Source: Streptomyces sp. Sge12
Lineage (GTDB): Bacteria; Actinomycetota; Actinomycetes; Streptomycetales; Streptomycetaceae
Length of the DNA: 64,000 nucleotides
Assembly (NCBI RefSeq): GCF_002080455.1
Contig: NZ_CP020555.1
Location: 4,421,501 to 4,485,500, forward strand
Direction of reading: 5' to 3'
Shown: positions 1 through 6,686 of the stretch, piece after piece
Layout of the letters: each line of letters begins with the position of its first letter
Position numbering within the stretch: the first letter of the stretch is position 1
The notes under the pieces: model-generated
What the model was told of the DNA's origin: nothing
The model's database searches: none
What the model saw: the letters and a program-made list of their open reading frames with translations, nothing else
Translations under genes and position numbers: made by a program

Positions 1-533
1 TGGCCGACGAGGGCGGAGGCGCCGACGCCGTAGATGTCGATGCGGCGGGCGGTGGCGAGGGCGGTGACGGCGCCGGCGAGCTGGTTCAGGTCGAGGGCGG
101 CGGCGGTGTCGGTGAGGGTCTGCGCCTCCTCGTGGGCCAGCTTGGCGACGACGTCCGCGAGGGGGTCGTCGACGGCTATGTCGACGGTGACGGCGGGGGC
201 GGCGCCGGACTCCTGCTGGGCGGCGAGGGCGGCGAGCGCGAGGCGCAGGTCGCGGTAGCCGGGGTAACCGAGGAGGCGGGCGGTGCGCACGACGGTGGCC
301 TCGCTGGTGCCGGTGTGCTCGGCGAGCGCGGAGACGGTGAGCCGGGCGCAGGCGGCGGGGTCGGCGGCTACGGCGTCGGCGACGGCCTGCACGGAGCGGG
401 GCAGGGACGGGCCGAGGGCGCGGATCCGGGCCCGGAGGGCGTGGGGCGGCGGAGCCGGGGCGGTGGGGGGCGCGGGGGTGACCGCAGGGGTGACCGCAGT
501 GGCGCTGGAAGTTTCCTTCGGATTCTGGCTCAC
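1..533 (-). CDS. MurR/RpiR-family transcriptional regulator, 3' end cut by the window
   Basis: Phosphosugar-responsive DNA-binding regulator. About 177 residues are visible. After a Pro/Ala-rich leader there is an RpiR helix-turn-helix (LTVSALAEHTGTSEATVVRTARLLGY), then the beginning of a SIS sugar-isomerase domain (RRIDIYGVGASALVG), where the window ends. In this family SIS binds the phosphosugar ligand and releases DNA. The GTG start at 533 is chosen because the frame becomes conserved there, and a perfect CTGAAA/TTTCAG inverted repeat lies immediately upstream. In Streptomyces such a regulator usually sits beside murQ (N-acetylmuramate-6-phosphate etherase), which would be outside the window. 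Family assignment is secure; the ligand is inferred. Confidence 0.88.
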   Translation of the reverse strand, partial: MSQNPKETSSATAVTPAVTPAPPTAPAPPPHALRARIRALGPSLPRSVQAVADAVAADPAACARLTVSALAEHTGTSEATVVRTARLLGYPGYRDLRLALAALAAQQESGAAPAVTVDIAVDDPLADVVAKLAHEEAQTLTDTAAALDLNQLAGAVTALATARRIDIYGVGASALVG

Positions 534-535
534 AT

Positions 536-552
536 CTGAAACTTATTTTCAG
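536..552. promoter_or_regulatory. Inverted repeat next to the RpiR-type start, probable auto-operator
   Basis: CTGAAA, 5 nt, TTTCAG: perfect 6-bp arms in an AT-rich patch 3 nt upstream of the regulator's GTG. A TGAAA-TTTCA type dyad is the usual style of site for MurR/RpiR proteins, so autoregulation is likely. A second small hairpin (GGCCCTC, GGAAA loop, GAGGGCC) lies at 579-597 in the same divergent gap. Confidence 0.5.
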
Positions 553-633
553 GTGCGGTTCCGGTCAATACGCCATTGGGCCCTCGGAAAGAGGGCCTTC
601 ATCAGGGGCCCCGAACGGGTCCACAATGGGCGC

Positions 634-1008
634 ATGGACCACGCGACCCCCCTGGAACAGGCGCTGCACGTCGCCCGTGCCCTCGTTCTCGCCGATCTCG
701 CCGCCGGCGAGGTCGCCGATGCCGATGTCGTCTCCCTCGTCGAGGACTCGGTCACGCACCGCCGGTGGTGGGTGGAGCAGTGGCCGGAGGGTGTCGACTA
801 CCTTGCCGGACTCGTCGCCCAGGACGTGAAGGACGCACTGCTGGAGAAGTACGGACGCTGGCCGCTGTGCCCGGTCTGCAACCACGGCGAACCGCACGCG
901 CTGGACGTGGAGCCGGAGCTGGGACCCGACCCGCACTGGGTGTGCTCGGAGGCGGGCGTGAAGGTGGCCGCGATAGGCGGCCTGGGCCCCGTCCTCGGCC
1001 GGCGATGA
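634..1008 (+). CDS. Conserved hypothetical protein with cysteine pair, 124 aa
   Basis: Unrecognised small soluble protein of 124 residues. It starts MDHATPLEQALHVARALVLADLAAG and has a helical first half rich in Asp/Glu/Val, then a Cys-rich part (LCPVCNHGEPHALDVEPEL ... HWVCSEAGV) that resembles an incomplete zinc ribbon: C-x2-C plus one later Cys and two His. There is no signal peptide or membrane segment. A CACAAT hexamer ends 6 nt before the ATG and no Shine-Dalgarno is visible, so the message may be leaderless. The next gene starts 7 nt after its stop, suggesting co-transcription. Function unknown. Confidence 0.72.
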   Translation: MDHATPLEQALHVARALVLADLAAGEVADADVVSLVEDSVTHRRWWVEQWPEGVDYLAGLVAQDVKDALLEKYGRWPLCPVCNHGEPHALDVEPELGPDPHWVCSEAGVKVAAIGGLGPVLGRR

Positions 1009-1015
1009 GCCGCCG

Positions 1016-1285
1016 GTGACCGTCTACATCGACCCGCCGACCTGGCCGGGCCACGGCCGCATGTGGTCGCACCTGGTCAGCGACGTCTCGTACGAGGAGC
1101 TGCACGCCTTCGCGGCCGGCATCGGCTGCCCGCCGCGGGCCTTCGAGCGGGACCACTACGACGTGCCGTCCTACCGCTACGCGGACGCGGTCGGCGCCGG
1201 TGCGGTGGAGATCGGCAGCAAGGAACTCGTCCGCCGCCTCACCGCGGCGGGACTGCGCCGCCCGAAGGGCCGGCCGGCGGCGTAG
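1016..1285 (+). CDS. DUF4031 domain-containing protein
   Basis: 89-residue protein beginning VTVYIDPPTWPGHGRMWSHLVSDVSYEELHAFA, the recognisable start of the DUF4031 family (YIDPP, then WSHLVSD, and later the H-YDVPSYRYADAV block). Biochemical role unknown. It follows the preceding small gene by 7 nt and uses a GTG start in the gap after that gene's TGA, consistent with a two-gene transcript. Length matches the family. Confidence 0.8.
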   Translation: MTVYIDPPTWPGHGRMWSHLVSDVSYEELHAFAAGIGCPPRAFERDHYDVPSYRYADAVGAGAVEIGSKELVRRLTAAGLRRPKGRPAA

Positions 1286-1392
1286 GCCGTCTCCTCCGGA
1301 TCCTGCCGGGCGCCCGATCGGATCGGATCGCAGCGGTCGGGTGCGGGGAGGGGCCCCTGCGGCAGGGTTGGCGTCGAAGGGAGGGAGGCCTC

Positions 1393-2262
1393 GTGATCTC
1401 GGCACTCAACCGGCTGGTCGATCTCGTCGAGGGGCACCTCGCCGAGGAGCTCGACGTCAACGGATTGGCCGGGGGGCTCGGCACGACCGGGTACCACCTG
1501 CGCCGGATGTTCTCGTCGCTGGCCGGCATGCCGCTCTCGGAGTACGTGCGCCGGCGCCGCATGACGGTCGCCGCCGCCGACGTGGTCCGCGGCGAGGACG
1601 ATCTGCTGAGCATCGCCGTCCGGTACGGATACGGATCGACCGAGGCGTTCGGGCGCGCGTTCCGCGCGGTCCACGGCGCCGGTCCCCGTGACGTGCGCCG
1701 CGACGGAGGCCCCCTTCGCACACAGCCACGGCTCAGGATCCGCCTGACCGTCGAAGGGAGCATCCCCATGGACACCCGCCTCATCGACCGCCCCGCCTTC
1801 CGGCTGGTCGGACACGCGGCCCGGGTCCCGCTCATCCACCAGGGCATCAACCCGCACATCCAGCAGCACGTCACCGCACTGCCGCAGGAGGAGCACCTCC
1901 GGCTGAAGGCCCTCGGCGACACCGAACCGGCCGGCCTGCTGGCGGTCTCCGACGACCTCGACCCCGACGGCACGGAGGGGAGCGAACTGACCTACCTGCA
2001 CGGAGTCGCCGTCTCCCGGGACACCCGCGCCCCCGAAGACCTCGACGCCATCGAGGTGCCGGCCGGGATGTGGGCGGTCTTCCGTACCGACGGACCGCAT
2101 CCGCAGGCACTGCAGACGACCTGGGCCGCGACGGCGACCGAGTGGTTCCCCTCCAACCCGTGGCGGCTGCGGCCGGGCCCCTCGATCGTCGCGGTCCTGG
2201 ACCGCGCGGCCGACTTCAGCACCGCGACCTGTGAACTGTGGCTGCCCGTCGAACCGGCGTGA
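1393..2262 (+). CDS. AraC-family regulator with GyrI-like effector-binding domain
   Basis: Transcription factor of 289 residues with two domains. The N-terminal AraC/XylS DNA-binding domain (about 1-105) has two helix-turn-helix units, including LAGGLGTTGYHLRRMFSSLAGMPLSEYVRRRR and IAVRYGYGSTEAFGRAFRAVHG. A GyrI/SbmC-like effector-binding domain (about 120-289) follows, with FRLVGHAARVP and VPAGMWAVFRTDG. Such proteins resemble SoxS/Rob-type or BltR/TipA-type multidrug and stress sensors. The GTG start is set by a strong purine-rich ribosome site (GGGAGGGAGG) 5 nt upstream. The target genes are not obvious; autoregulation is possible. Confidence 0.88.
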   Translation: MISALNRLVDLVEGHLAEELDVNGLAGGLGTTGYHLRRMFSSLAGMPLSEYVRRRRMTVAAADVVRGEDDLLSIAVRYGYGSTEAFGRAFRAVHGAGPRDVRRDGGPLRTQPRLRIRLTVEGSIPMDTRLIDRPAFRLVGHAARVPLIHQGINPHIQQHVTALPQEEHLRLKALGDTEPAGLLAVSDDLDPDGTEGSELTYLHGVAVSRDTRAPEDLDAIEVPAGMWAVFRTDGPHPQALQTTWAATATEWFPSNPWRLRPGPSIVAVLDRAADFSTATCELWLPVEPA

Positions 2263-2278
2263 TCGGCAGGACGCCCCT

Positions 2279-3559
2279 CTAGGAACTGGGGGCCGGGGTC
2301 GGGGCCGGGACCGGAGTCGACGGCGCGGACGACGACGACGACGGCGCCGTCGCTGTCGTGGAGGGCTCGGGGACGGTGTTGGGCTGGGCCGCCGACGGGA
2401 GCGACCAGACGTGCTCCGGGGTCGCGATCTCGGTGACCGTGTTGGCGATGAGAGAGCTCAGGCTGCCGAACTTTCCGTCGACGTCGGAGTTCACGACGAT
2501 CACCATCGTGGCGCGCTCCTGCGGGAGCCGGACCGCGACGGTCTCGTAGCCGGGGAGCTCGCCGTTGTGGCCGATCCAGCCGTCGAGCTCGGCGATGCCC
2601 AGTCCGTAGCCCACGCCGGAGTGCCCGGTGGGCAGCATGCGCAGCCGCTGGGCCTGGGTGCCCGGCTCCAGCAGGCGGCCGCCGTCGGGCAGCCGTCCGG
2701 TGACCAGGGTCGGGACCCAGGAGCGCAGGTCGTCCATGGTGGAGATCATCGCGCCGGCCGCCCAGCCCCAGGACGGGTTCCAGGTGGAGGCGTCGACGGT
2801 CGCGCCGCTCGGCGTGAAGTTCGTGTAGCCGTGCACGTACGGGGACGGGATCTCCGCGCCGGTCGGCAGCGAGGTCGCGTCCAGATCGGCCGGTTCGAGG
2901 ACGTGCTGCTGGAGGTAGGTGTGCAGGGGCTGCCCGCTGATCTTCTCGACGAGCAGGCCGAGCAGGACGGTGTTGGTGTTGGAGTACTCCCAGCGCGCGC
3001 CCGGCGGGAAGTCGGCGGGGTGCGCGAAGGCGAAGTCCAGCAGCTCCTGCGGGGTCCAGGCGCGGTGCGGGTCGGCCTTGAAGGCGGCCGTCCAGCGGGG
3101 GTCCTCGGTGTAGTTGTAGAGGCCGCTGCGCATGTCGGCGAGCTGCCGGACGGTGATCCTGTCGCCGCCGGGCACGCCGTCGAGGTACGTCGAGATCGGC
3201 GCGTCGAGCCGCACCTTCCCGTCGTCGACGAGCTGGAGGACGCCGGTGATCGCGAAGGTCTTGGTGACGCTCCCGATGCGGGTGTGCATGTCGGTCTTGA
3301 TGGGGGTGCCGGTGGCCTTGTCGGCGGTGCCGAAGGTGCGCACGTAGGAGCCGTCGCCGTCGATCCACAGGCCGACGCCCACACCGGGGATGCCGGCCTT
3401 GCGCATGGCCGCGGTGATGGCGTCGTCGAGCTGCTCGGCGGTGGCGGGGTCGATGTCGGCCCGGCCCGGCGGGGCGGCCGCCGGGGCCTGGCCCGCGCAC
3501 AGCGCGGTCAGCAGCAGGGAGGCGGCGGCGAGGACGGTGGGCGTGCGGTACCGGCCCAT
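2279..3559 (-). CDS. Secreted serine hydrolase, beta-lactamase/D-Ala-D-Ala carboxypeptidase family
   Basis: Class-C beta-lactamase-like serine hydrolase (PF00144) of 426 residues, predicted exported. A signal peptide starts at MGRYRTPTVLAAASLLLTALCAG. The active-site SxxK motif is GSVTKTF, the Tyr motif is YSNTN, and the HxG motif is GHNGELPGYE. The mature domain is followed by a Pro/Thr/Ser-rich tail (TTATAPSSSSSAP...) that could act as a wall-spanning spacer. Substrate cannot be read from sequence: peptidoglycan peptide or an ester are both possible. It is a monocistronic minus-strand gene and converges with the AraC-type regulator, 16 nt between stops. Confidence 0.87.
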   Translation of the reverse strand: MGRYRTPTVLAAASLLLTALCAGQAPAAAPPGRADIDPATAEQLDDAITAAMRKAGIPGVGVGLWIDGDGSYVRTFGTADKATGTPIKTDMHTRIGSVTKTFAITGVLQLVDDGKVRLDAPISTYLDGVPGGDRITVRQLADMRSGLYNYTEDPRWTAAFKADPHRAWTPQELLDFAFAHPADFPPGARWEYSNTNTVLLGLLVEKISGQPLHTYLQQHVLEPADLDATSLPTGAEIPSPYVHGYTNFTPSGATVDASTWNPSWGWAAGAMISTMDDLRSWVPTLVTGRLPDGGRLLEPGTQAQRLRMLPTGHSGVGYGLGIAELDGWIGHNGELPGYETVAVRLPQERATMVIVVNSDVDGKFGSLSSLIANTVTEIATPEHVWSLPSAAQPNTVPEPSTTATAPSSSSSAPSTPVPAPTPAPSS

Positions 3560-3671
3560 GGGGGACCCCCTCTGACGGCACGTCCCCGAGCGCGTGCCCG
3601 GATCCCCGAGCGGACCTTCCCATCGTAGGAAGCCGGGTCCGGGGCGGCGACCCGGACCCGGGCGGGCGCAG

Positions 3672-3701
3672 CCGGGCACGGCCGGCGCCGGCCGTGCCCG
3701 G
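3672..3701. terminator. Perfect 15-bp palindrome, probable transcription terminator
   Basis: Arms CCGGGCACGGCCGGC and GCCGGCCGTGCCCGG abut with no unpaired bases, so the hairpin must open a few central pairs. It lies just past the stop of the minus-strand MFS gene and has no T tract, as is common in Streptomyces. It is followed by short GTCGTGCCCG tandem copies at 3691-3715. Confidence 0.65.
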
Positions 3702-3719
3702 TCGTGCCCGGTCGTGCGG

Positions 3720-4967
3720 TCAGGCGCGGGCGGGCTCCTCGACGTGGGGGGCGGCGGCGCGGCCCGCGGCGACCACGCGGGTCGTGCCCGGCCGTGTACG
3801 GCGGTCCAGGCGCAGCGCGATCACCAGGAGGGCGATCGCGGTGACCGTCATGGCGGCGCCCGCCCAGGCGGTGGCGGCGAAGCCCAGGCCGGCGTCGATG
3901 ACGGTGCCGCCGAGCCAGGGGCCGCCGGTGTTGCCGAGGTTGAAGGCGGCCGTGGTGGTGGCACCGGCCAGGGTCGGGGCGGCGCCGGCCACGTTGAACA
4001 TGCGGGCGTTGAGCGCCGGGGCGGTGAAGAACGCCGAGAAGCCGAGCAGGAAGGCGAGGGCGACCGCCGCGGCCGCGGCGGACGCCAGCAGGGCGAGCGC
4101 GCCGAGGAAGACGGTGGAGGCGGTGATGCCCCAGATCATCACGCCGAACAGGTGCGCGTCGGCGACCCGGCCGCCGACGGTGGTGCCGACCAGCGCACCG
4201 ATGCCGAAGAGGCCCAGGATCCACGGGACCCACTGCGAGTCCAGCCCGGCCACGTCCGTGAGCAGCGGCGAGAAGTAGCTGAAGGCGCAGAAGACGCCGC
4301 CCGCGGCCAGCGCCGTGATGCCGATGGAGAGCCACACCTGGCGGTCGCGGTAGATGCGCAGCTCGCGCCCGAGCGAGGGCTTCTCGGCGGGCAGCGGGAT
4401 CTTCGGGATCAGCGCCAGGATGCCGACGAGGGCGATCGCGGAGGCCGCGCCGACCGACCAGAAGGCGGAGCGCCAGCCCAGGTGCTCGCCGAGGAAGGCT
4501 CCGGCGGGGACGCCGAGGACGTTCGCGATGGACAGGCCGCCGATCATGACGGCCATCGCGCGGGCTCGCTGGTCCTTGTCGACCATGGCGATGGCGACGG
4601 CCGCGCCCACGGCCCAGAAGCCGGCGCAGGCGAGCGCGGAGACCACGCGGGAGGCGAAGAGGAGCTCGTACGAGGGGGCAAGCGCGCCCGCGACCTGCCC
4701 CAGGCCGAAGAGGCTGATGAGGGAGATGAGAGTGGTGCGGCGGGGGAGCCGCAGGGTGGCCACGGCCAGCAGCGGTGCCCCGACGACCATGCCGATCGCG
4801 AAGGCGGATATGAGCAGGCCCGCCTGCGGGATGGTGACGCCCATGTCCTCGGCGATGGGTGGCAGCAGACCCGAGAGCATGAATTCGCTGGTGCCGAGCG
4901 CGAAGACGGACAGGCCGAGGACGTAGACGGCGACGGGCATGCGGGGGCGTGCTGAGGCTGCGGGCAT
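3720..4967 (-). CDS. MFS transporter, AraJ/Cmr-like drug:proton antiporter family
   Basis: Twelve-segment major facilitator of about 415 residues. Helix 1 (YVLGLSVFALGTSEFMLSGLLPPIAEDMGV) is the hallmark of the AraJ/PbuE/chloramphenicol-exporter branch, and the family A-loop appears as LPRRTTLISLISLFGLG. It probably exports a small metabolite or drug; the substrate is unknown. The ATG at 4967 is preferred; a TTG (4979) or GTG (4976) a few codons upstream would also work. It starts 27 nt after the stop of the HD-domain gene, so both are probably on one transcript that ends at the palindrome 3672-3701. Confidence 0.87.
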   Translation of the reverse strand: MPAASARPRMPVAVYVLGLSVFALGTSEFMLSGLLPPIAEDMGVTIPQAGLLISAFAIGMVVGAPLLAVATLRLPRRTTLISLISLFGLGQVAGALAPSYELLFASRVVSALACAGFWAVGAAVAIAMVDKDQRARAMAVMIGGLSIANVLGVPAGAFLGEHLGWRSAFWSVGAASAIALVGILALIPKIPLPAEKPSLGRELRIYRDRQVWLSIGITALAAGGVFCAFSYFSPLLTDVAGLDSQWVPWILGLFGIGALVGTTVGGRVADAHLFGVMIWGITASTVFLGALALLASAAAAAVALAFLLGFSAFFTAPALNARMFNVAGAAPTLAGATTTAAFNLGNTGGPWLGGTVIDAGLGFAATAWAGAAMTVTAIALLVIALRLDRRTRPGTTRVVAAGRAAAPHVEEPARA

Positions 4968-4994
4968 GCCTGTCACCAACCAGCGCGAACGCGA

Positions 4995-5663
4995 TCAAAT
5001 TCCCCGGTCGGTGAGGTCGGCGAGTTCCGCGGCGAGGTTGGCGCGGGCCGGGCCCTCCCAGTGCTCGGCTCCGTAGGGCGTGCGGTAGAGCCGCGGCAGG
5101 TCGAGGAGCTGGCGCAGGACGGCGGCGCGGCCGGTGCGGAAGGCGTCGTCCGGGACGAAGCCGTACTCGGCGCGGACGGCGGCCGCGTACGCGGCGTAGG
5201 CGTCGGGGGCTCCGGCCAGGACGGCCAGGTCGGCGTCGCAGAGGGCCTCGCCGTCGGTGTCGCCGGGGGCGGGGTCGTGGGTGACGGTGAGCCGGACCAG
5301 CCGGGCCACCTCGGCGGTGCGCGCGGGGTCGATGCCGAGCTCGGGGAGGGCGCGCTCGGCGAGGGCGGCGCTGCGCTCCTCATTCTCGGAGCGGTCGGGC
5401 CGGTAGACGGCGTCGTGGAACCAGGCGGCGAGCCGCACGGCGGCCGGATCGGCGGCGTGCGGGGCCAGTACGTCGATCCGCGCGAGTACGTCGGCCAGGT
5501 GGGCGGTGGTGTGGTACCGGCGCTGCGGCTCCGCCCAGGCGGCGAGGAGGCGGTCCGCGTAGGGCTCGGGATCGCGGTCGGCGGGGGCGCCGGCGGCGGT
5601 GACGGTCGCGTGCCAGCGGGCCCGGAGATCGGCGGTGTCGCTGCGCGGGGTGCCTGTGTCCAT
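4995..5663 (-). CDS. HD-domain protein (predicted metal-dependent phosphohydrolase)
   Basis: 222-residue soluble protein. The HD signature is HTTAHLADVLAR followed by AVRLAAWFHDAVYRP, with a further acidic metal-site candidate at ALCDADLAVLAG. It belongs to the bacterial HD family often mislabelled 'NMDA receptor subunit'-like. Such enzymes hydrolyse phosphate monoesters or diesters, but the substrate is unknown here. The ATG at 5663 is used; a GTG two codons earlier is an alternative. It is first in a probable operon with the MFS exporter and is divergent from cutC. Confidence 0.85.
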   Translation of the reverse strand: MDTGTPRSDTADLRARWHATVTAAGAPADRDPEPYADRLLAAWAEPQRRYHTTAHLADVLARIDVLAPHAADPAAVRLAAWFHDAVYRPDRSENEERSAALAERALPELGIDPARTAEVARLVRLTVTHDPAPGDTDGEALCDADLAVLAGAPDAYAAYAAAVRAEYGFVPDDAFRTGRAAVLRQLLDLPRLYRTPYGAEHWEGPARANLAAELADLTDRGI

Positions 5664-5726
5664 GGGCACATTGTGGGGTGGCGTGATTGTGCTGGTGAAG
5701 GGCGGGTGGAGCCCCGTACTCTGAAT

Positions 5727-5742
5727 ATTGGACTAGACCTAT
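5727..5742. promoter_or_regulatory. DasR-responsive-element-like palindrome upstream of cutC
   Basis: ATTGGACTAGACCTAT matches 12 of 16 positions of the DasR operator consensus as I remember it (ACTGGTCTAGACCACT), including the invariant-looking CTAGACC core. DasR is the GntR-family GlcNAc-6-P-responsive global regulator of Streptomyces. The site lies 42 nt before the cutC ATG, in the divergent gap with the HD gene. Confidence 0.55.
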
Positions 5743-5783
5743 TTCCGCAGTTTCCCGAGCTGCTTTCCGAAGGATGGGATCGA

Positions 5784-6470
5784 ATGAGCAACCGTGCGCT
5801 CCTGGAGGTGATCGCCCTCGACGTGGAGGACGCGGTCGCGGCCCGGGCCGGTGGGGCGGACCGACTCGAACTGGTCACCGACATGGCCGCCGACGGGCTC
5901 ACCCCGCCGCGCGAGACCTTCGCGGCGATCAGGGCGGCCGTCGACATCCCGCTGCGCGTGATGCTCCGCAGGACCGACGGTTTCGCGGCCGGTGACGTGT
6001 CCGACCTGGTCCGGGCGGCGCGGGAGCTGCGGGCGGAGGGCGCGCAGGAGTTCGTCCTCGGCTTCCTGCACGCGGACGGCACCCCCGACCTGGCCGCCGT
6101 CGAGGCGGTCGTCGCGGAGCTGGACGGCTGCCGCTGGACCTTCCACCGGGCGATCGACCGCGCGGCGGACCGGGACCAGCTGCGCAAGGCGCTGGCGGAT
6201 GTGCCCGGGCTGGACACCTACCTGACGGCGGGCTCGCCCGCGGGTGTGGAGGAGGGGCTGCCGGTGCTGCTCGCGGAGGCGGCGCGCGGGGGCGAGCCGG
6301 GGTACGGGCCGCGGATCCTCGTCGGCGGCGGCCTGACGCTGGAGCACCTGCCGGTGCTGAGGGCGGGCGGGATCGACGCCTTCCACATCGGCGGCGCGGC
6401 GCGTCCCTCCGGGTGGGGCCGGCCCGTCTCGGCGGAGGCCGTCGCGGACTGGCGCGCCGCCCTGTCCTGA
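5784..6470 (+). CDS. cutC: CutC-family protein
   Basis: TIM-barrel protein of 228 residues with the CutC signatures: LEVIALDVEDAVAARAGGADRLEL at the N-terminus, then FVLGFLHADGTPD, TFHRAIDR and ILVGGGLTLEHL. It was named for copper tolerance in E. coli, but a direct copper role has been questioned and the substrate is unsettled. The ATG follows AAGGATGGGAT. It stands alone, is divergent from the HD gene, and has a DasR-like box in its promoter region, which hints at a link with aminosugar metabolism (inference). Confidence 0.92.
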   Translation: MSNRALLEVIALDVEDAVAARAGGADRLELVTDMAADGLTPPRETFAAIRAAVDIPLRVMLRRTDGFAAGDVSDLVRAARELRAEGAQEFVLGFLHADGTPDLAAVEAVVAELDGCRWTFHRAIDRAADRDQLRKALADVPGLDTYLTAGSPAGVEEGLPVLLAEAARGGEPGYGPRILVGGGLTLEHLPVLRAGGIDAFHIGGAARPSGWGRPVSAEAVADWRAALS

Positions 6471-6471
6471 C

Positions 6472-6670
6472 GGGGGCTCCGCCCCCGAACCCCCGCGCCC
6501 CAAACGCCGGCGAGGCTGAAAGATCGCCTCACACGCCGGCGGGGCTGGGAGTTGTGCCGGCGGCGCTTGATTTCCAGCCCCTCCGGCGTTTGAGGAGCGG
6601 GGTTCGGGGCGGAGCCCCGGTCTTTCAGCCTCGCCGGCGTTTGAGGCGCGGGGTCTGGGGCGGAGCCCCA
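6472..6670. repeat. Cluster of dispersed 50-bp GC-rich repeats in opposite orientations
   Basis: Forward copy at 6472-6523 (GGGGCTCCGCCCCCGAAC ... CAAACGCCGGCGAGGCTGAA), a partial copy near 6527-6552, and two reverse copies at 6571-6620 and 6621-6670 (CAGCCTCGCCGGCGTTTGAG ... GGGGCGGAGCCCC). Forward and reverse copies can pair into a long hairpin, which may terminate both cutC and helR. The same element recurs at 26645-26700, 54221-54271, 59361-59400 and 59680-59724. It is a familiar intergenic repeat style in Streptomyces. Confidence 0.8.
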
Positions 6671-6686
6671 GGAGCGGGCCCGCGGG

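Noticed and set aside
3508..4998. Alternative minus-strand frame over the MFS gene
   Set aside because: The MFS frame has twelve hydrophobic segments and family motifs; the alternative is Arg/His-rich.
6472..6670. CRISPR array
   Set aside because: The units are inverted and variable in spacing, with no equal spacers and no cas genes.
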